In this document: piece after piece, positions 60,606 through 64,000 of the stretch
How positions within the stretch are numbered: position 1 is the stretch's first letter
How the letters are laid out: each line of letters opens with the position of its first letter
Assembly: GCF_013391635.1 (NCBI RefSeq)
Contig: NZ_JACAWU010000001.1
Location: 620,001-684,000, forward strand
Length of the DNA stretch: 64,000 nucleotides
Source of the DNA: Natronomonas gomsonensis
Lineage (GTDB): Archaea > Halobacteriota > Halobacteria > Halobacteriales > Haloarculaceae
Reading direction: 5' to 3'
Position numbers and translations under genes: made by a program
The notes under the pieces: generated by a model
Databases searched by the model: none
Told to the model about the DNA's origin: nothing
What the model saw: the letters and a program-made list of their open reading frames with translations, nothing else

Positions 60606-61028
60606 CTACAACGGCCAGAGGTCGAGGTCGGTCACGTCGTCGTGTTCGCGTTCGAGGTGGGCGTCGAACTCCCGGAGGTACAACTCGCCGGCGAAGGTGG
60701 TCGCCGAATCGAGGTGGCCGCCGACCATCGAGCCGTCCTCCCGGGAGAGGGTAACGTGGGTGTGGGCGAAGCGCTCGCCGTCCAGATGGGAGACGTTTCC
60801 GAGCGCCGTCGTCACCTCGAACGGTTCGTCGAACTCGACGGGGTAGTACTCCTGTTCGGTCTGGTCGTAGAAGTAGACGGTCGCGTCCTGCACCGCCCCG
60901 AGGCCGAAGAAGAACGCCGAATCGATTCCCTCCTCGTCGGCGAAGGCCTCGATCTGCTCGCGCCAGTCCCGTCCGTGTTCCAGTCGAGCGACGTACTCGC
61001 GGTCGCCCTCGACGCGCTGGTAATCCAT
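60606..61028 (-). CDS. PPC-domain (DUF296) DNA-binding-like protein
   Basis: 140 residues from ATG 61028. The PPC/DUF296 fold, a trimeric metal-binding beta-barrel, is visible as DWREQIEAFADEEGIDSAFFFGLGAVQDATVYFYD and HTHVTLSREDGSMVGGHLDSATTFAGELYL, with the conserved His residues. Some homologues are part of plant AT-hook proteins. The stop directly precedes the DP2 start, so the two are translated from one message; the meaning of the link with the polymerase is not known. Confidence 0.88.
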   Translation of the reverse strand: MDYQRVEGDREYVARLEHGRDWREQIEAFADEEGIDSAFFFGLGAVQDATVYFYDQTEQEYYPVEFDEPFEVTTALGNVSHLDGERFAHTHVTLSREDGSMVGGHLDSATTFAGELYLREFDAHLEREHDDVTDLDLWPL

Positions 61029-61191
61029 ATCCACGGCAACGACGGCGGCAGCCAAAAAGGTACGCTCCTTCGGTCGGCGTCACTCGCCGCGGAGGGTTCG
61101 CGGCTCGGCGTCGAGCATCGAATACCGGCCGACAGCGCGGCCGCTACGCCCTCGGCGTCGAAACGCGTCCCCGTCCCCCCGAGCCACCCGG

Positions 61192-61359
61192 CTACCGCCA
61201 GTCGTCTACGTCGACGGTGGTTTCCGTTGACATGGCAAGATATGCGTCCTCCCGGCTGAGTTCTGCGATGATGAGCCGCTCGCCGCTCGCGTCGCCGTCG
61301 ATGGACGCCATGACCTCGGGTTCGGAAACCGTCTCCGGAGTGGCCGTGTCCTGTGCCAT
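61192..61359 (-). CDS. Small acidic haloarchaeal protein
   Basis: 55 residues from ATG 61359. MAQDTATPETVSEPEVMASIDGDASGERLIIAELSREDAYLAM and a C-terminal DDW form a small alpha/beta protein which I recognise as a haloarchaeal hypothetical family (DUF7556-like, from memory). Function unknown. A palindrome covers its start codon and a second inverted repeat lies at the promoter, so it is probably regulated. Confidence 0.65.
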   Translation of the reverse strand: MAQDTATPETVSEPEVMASIDGDASGERLIIAELSREDAYLAMSTETTVDVDDWR

Positions 61360-61412
61360 GCATATGCATAGCTGACACTGAGTACATAAGGGTGACGATG
61401 TGACACCGTCAC
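61358..61412 (-). promoter_or_regulatory. Promoter of the small acidic protein with two palindromes
   Basis: ATGCATATGCAT at 61358-61369 covers the start codon. GTGACG (61392-61397) and CGTCAC (61407-61412) flank a nine-base centre just upstream of a TATA-like CTTATGTAC (minus strand). The position of the box, ~22 bases before the ATG, fits a leaderless transcript. Confidence 0.45.
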
Positions 61413-61540
61413 ACACCGTTCTTTGCCGCGATATTTATTAACAATTTATAGAAATCAGAGATGTGCTAGCTTCTGTCAATACCACCTCGATTCCCTCTCT
61501 CGAGTGGCCGTGATACGTGGCCGATTCGGCAAACCGGTGG

Positions 61541-63187
61541 TCAGGTAAATTTCCGAACCGTCATCTCCAGCGTATCGAGGTCGAGAATCGGCGCGAACCC
61601 GGCGTCGGGGTCGATGTTGACGCTCTTCTGGAAGTCGGTCTGGGCCTGCCAACAGCCGGAGTTCACCGCCAGCACGTTCCGGTACTTCCCCCACCCGAGT
61701 TTGTGAACGTGGCCGGTGTGGAACACGTCGGGCACCTCGTCCATGACGAGGTAGTCCTTCTCCTCGGGGGCCAGTCGGGTGTGGCCACCGAACTGCGGCG
61801 CGACGTGGCGTTTCTTTAGCAGTTGGTACATCGCCTTGTGCGGTTCGTCGTAGTTGGCCTTCTCCTCGGGGAGTTCGGCGATGACCTCGTCCAGCGAGAC
61901 GCCGTGATACATCAACACCGAGACGCCCTCGACGGAGACCATCGCCGGGTTCGAGACGATGCGGGCGTCGTGTGCGGTCATGATGTCCCGCAACTCCTCG
62001 TCGAAGCCGGGTTGCGGCTCCGCCAGCCGGACTGCGTCGTGGTTGCCGGGTATCATGACGATCTCCATGTCGCCGGGGACCTCCTTGAGGTGCTCCGAGA
62101 ACGCCTCGTACTGGTCGAAGATGTCGACGATGTCGAGTTCCTCGTCCTGGTCGGGGTAGACGCCGACGCCCTCGACCATGTCCCCGGCCAACAGCAGATA
62201 CTCGATGTTCTCGGCTTCCTCGGTGTGGAGCCACGACGTGAACCGCTGCCAGGCGTCGACCATGAACTCCTCGCTGCCGACGTGGACGTCGCTGATGAGC
62301 GCGGCCTGGACGTGGCGGTCCGCCGTCGAGGGCTTGTACGTCCGGGGGACGTCGGGGAAGTGGAGACTGTCGACGAACATGATGCTCCCGTCGTCCGACA
62401 GCGTCCCGTCGACGGCGATGACCTCGTCGAACAGCAACTCCTCGACGAGGTCGGCGATGTCCTTGTCCTTCATCACGAGACAGGGGAACACGCCCGTCGT
62501 GTCCTCTAACTCGATAATCCAGTGGCCGTTCGCGGTCGAGCGGACGTCCGAGACCATCCCGACCATGCCGGCGTCGCCGCCGCCGGGACTCGCCTGCAGC
62601 GCCGTCGCGTTGCGGTGGTTGACCCGACCCTTCAGCTTTCCCGAAAGCCGGTCGTAGCGGTCCCGAAACGTCGCCACGAAGTCCTCGTACTCGCCGGTCC
62701 CGGTCGAGTGGCCGGTCATGTCGTTGCCGATCTCCAGCGAGCGCAGCGAGGGGTCTGTGTCCCTGCCACCTGAAGACCCCTTCGTTTCAACTGGAGACAC
62801 ACTCCCGGAACCGCTCGATTGGGTTCGTGAGGTTCCACTTGAAACGGAGGGGTCTTCGGTCGAGCGGTCGGCACCACTTGTAGGCGTCGCCGGCGCGTCG
62901 GTCGTCGCTGTCGTGTCCGTCGCGGCGGCGGCCGCCGTCGATTCGGCCGCCGCATCCTCCTCGCTTCCCGAAATCGGGTCTCGTCGCCCTCTCGGCGTGC
63001 CGTCGAGGGCATCACGAACGTCGGCCGCCGAGAGTTTCAGCGCGTCGTCGGGCGTGGCCTCGACGGCCACCAACAGCGCCTCCGCGGGGTTCTCCGCACG
63101 CGCGAGCAGCGTAATCGCCTCCCGGTCGGCGGTGTAGCCGTGGCTGGCGAGTTCGGTGGCCAGACGCGCCGGTTCCTCGTTTGGCAC
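61541..63187 (-). CDS. polB: DNA polymerase D small subunit DP1
   Basis: 548 residues. DP1 is the proofreading subunit of PolD. A small helical domain (1-70) and a low-complexity Ser/Thr/Ala-rich linker (~75-155) are followed by an OB fold (~190-280) and a Mre11-like phosphoesterase domain: LISDVHVGSEE, LLAGDMVEGVG, IPGNHDAVR, YHGVSLDEV and GHTRLAPEEKD / GHVHKLGWG hold the metal ligands for 3'-5' exonuclease activity. Its linker-coding DNA carries a mirrored pair of ORB-like boxes (62772-62856). It is the first gene of the leftward replication cluster and divergent from the signal peptidase gene. Confidence 0.95.
   Translation of the reverse strand: MPNEEPARLATELASHGYTADREAITLLARAENPAEALLVAVEATPDDALKLSAADVRDALDGTPRGRRDPISGSEEDAAAESTAAAAATDTTATTDAPATPTSGADRSTEDPSVSSGTSRTQSSGSGSVSPVETKGSSGGRDTDPSLRSLEIGNDMTGHSTGTGEYEDFVATFRDRYDRLSGKLKGRVNHRNATALQASPGGGDAGMVGMVSDVRSTANGHWIIELEDTTGVFPCLVMKDKDIADLVEELLFDEVIAVDGTLSDDGSIMFVDSLHFPDVPRTYKPSTADRHVQAALISDVHVGSEEFMVDAWQRFTSWLHTEEAENIEYLLLAGDMVEGVGVYPDQDEELDIVDIFDQYEAFSEHLKEVPGDMEIVMIPGNHDAVRLAEPQPGFDEELRDIMTAHDARIVSNPAMVSVEGVSVLMYHGVSLDEVIAELPEEKANYDEPHKAMYQLLKKRHVAPQFGGHTRLAPEEKDYLVMDEVPDVFHTGHVHKLGWGKYRNVLAVNSGCWQAQTDFQKSVNIDPDAGFAPILDLDTLEMTVRKFT
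62772..62797 (-). promoter_or_regulatory. ORB-like box inside DP1 gene, left
   Basis: On the minus strand CTCCA-GTT-GAAAC-G-AAGGGG-TCTTC. It keeps the full ORB spacing. With the right box it forms an inverted pair in which 22 of 24 positions match; the G-runs point outward, as at oriC1. Confidence 0.65.
62832..62856 (+). promoter_or_regulatory. ORB-like box inside DP1 gene, right
   Basis: GTTCCA-CTT-GAAAC-G-GAGGGG-TCTTC on the plus strand. It has every conserved position of the ORB core. The pair is separated by a ~34-bp GC-rich spacer, not by AT-rich DNA. Confidence 0.7.
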
Positions 63188-63265
63188 AGACGGAGGTTGC
63201 TGTCGGCGGGCAAAAGCGTAGCGGACCCAGAACGTTCAAACGGACCGGGACGCTACGGGGTTGCA

Positions 63266-64000
63266 ATGACCGACCGAGAGGACGGTTCCGGTCCGCCGAA
63301 CGAACCGTCCGACGCCGGCGACGCCCCGAGGGAGGAACGACCATCCGGCGTGGTCGGCTGGTTCAAGTGGTTCTGGACGACCGACAAGGAAGTCGTTCTG
63401 TACATGCGGGACGTGGTGACGAGCGTCGCGGCCGTCCTGGCCGTCGGCCTGATTCTCTTCGCCATCAGCGGTATCTGGCCGCCGATGGTCGCCATCGAGT
63501 CGGGGAGCATGGTGCCCAATATGCAGACCGGCGACCTCGTGTTCGTCGTCGACAACGAGCGGTTCGTCCCGGAGGACGCGCCCGTCCACGAGGGGAAATC
63601 GACGGGGGTGATTCCGGCCGACATCGCACGCGAGACGGGACACACCGAGTTCAACAGATACGGCGACGTAATCGTGTTCATGCCGAACGGCGACCCGACG
63701 GAGACGCCGGTGATACATCGGTCGATGCTGTGGGTCGAAGCCGGCGAGAACTGGGTCCAGCGGACCGACCCCGACGTCAGCGGTTCCGTCAGTTGCAATC
63801 AGGTCCAGACGTGTCCGGCCCCCCACGCCGGGTTCGTCACGCTGGGCGACGCCAACCCCAACTACGACCAGATAATGGGCGTCTCGACGGTCGTCAAACC
63901 CGAGTGGATAATCGGTACGGCCGAACTTCGCGTCCCGTATCTCGGCTACGTCCGCCTGCAGTTTTCGGGGATGACCGCGCCGGCTGACACCGCCGTTGCG
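63266..64000 (+). CDS. Signal peptidase I (archaeal Sec11 type), 3' end outside window
   Basis: At least 245 residues, open at the window end. A polar leader (1-30) is followed by a membrane segment (VVTSVAAVLAVGLILFAISGI, ~48-68). The catalytic Ser81 lies in IESGSMVPNMQTGDLVFV, the catalytic His in TPVIHRSMLWVE and the Asp in TLGDANPNYDQ, the Ser-His-Asp set of archaeal signal peptidases. It cleaves Sec signal peptides at the outer membrane face. It is divergent from DP1 with a 78-bp gap. Relative to Sec11 it has an insertion (~95-130) common in haloarchaea. Confidence 0.92.
   Translation, partial: MTDREDGSGPPNEPSDAGDAPREERPSGVVGWFKWFWTTDKEVVLYMRDVVTSVAAVLAVGLILFAISGIWPPMVAIESGSMVPNMQTGDLVFVVDNERFVPEDAPVHEGKSTGVIPADIARETGHTEFNRYGDVIVFMPNGDPTETPVIHRSMLWVEAGENWVQRTDPDVSGSVSCNQVQTCPAPHAGFVTLGDANPNYDQIMGVSTVVKPEWIIGTAELRVPYLGYVRLQFSGMTAPADTAVA

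Overview
This window is chromosomal DNA of a haloarchaeon (class Halobacteria). The evidence is consistent: GC-rich, acidic proteins; Tat signals with haloarchaeal lipoboxes; archaeal information-processing genes (both subunits of D-family DNA polymerase, Orc1/Cdc6, NMD3, Taw2, a DUF1931 histone-fold protein); and a classical haloarchaeal oriC1 with origin recognition boxes (ORBs) next to orc1 and oapABC. The genus cannot be fixed from the sequence alone.

Layout. (1) 1-~6.2 kb is the end of an integrated element: small orphan genes, a membrane-anchored winged-helix protein, a HalOD1 protein, an AT-rich membrane protein, and a DNA-binding-protein/tyrosine-recombinase operon. It abuts a DinG-type helicase gene that has lost its 5' third, including the Walker A motif. 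(2) 7.8-11.7 kb is a thiamine-type ABC importer operon. (3) 11.8-30.5 kb is housekeeping and conserved-hypothetical DNA: AI-2E exporter family, HtpX, gamma-glutamyltransferase, a sulfatase-like protein, GtrA, NMD3, Taw2, amidohydrolase, an intact DinG-type helicase, DoxX-like and several small haloarchaeal proteins. (4) 30.6-37.8 kb holds leuS and a pstSCA phosphate operon that stops before pstB and phoU. (5) 37.8-47.1 kb is metabolic: larB, rpiA, phosphohexomutase, aminotransferase V, an alpha/beta-hydrolase fold, a glutamine amidotransferase, an acyl-CoA dehydrogenase and ridA. (6) 47.1-63.2 kb is the replication region: orc1, oriC1, oapABC, a second orc, a mutS-family gene, the DP2 polymerase subunit with an intein, a PPC protein, and DP1. 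The window ends inside a signal peptidase gene.

The most interesting signals are in the replication region. The AT-rich unwinding region of oriC holds seven CTAG tetranucleotides in 101 bp. By eye I found only about eleven others in the remaining ~64 kb. Because CTAG is avoided in haloarchaea and is the target of the orphan methyltransferase Zim, this resembles the GATC cluster of the E. coli origin and suggests methylation-controlled initiation. Second, a head-to-head pair of near-perfect ORBs lies inside the coding sequence of the DP1 gene, about 13 kb from oriC, with further single ORB-like boxes downstream of ridA and inside the importer ATPase gene. These could titrate Orc1 or couple polymerase expression to the initiator. 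Third, identical palindromes bracket the oapABC operon, and an array of hairpins separates ridA from orc1.
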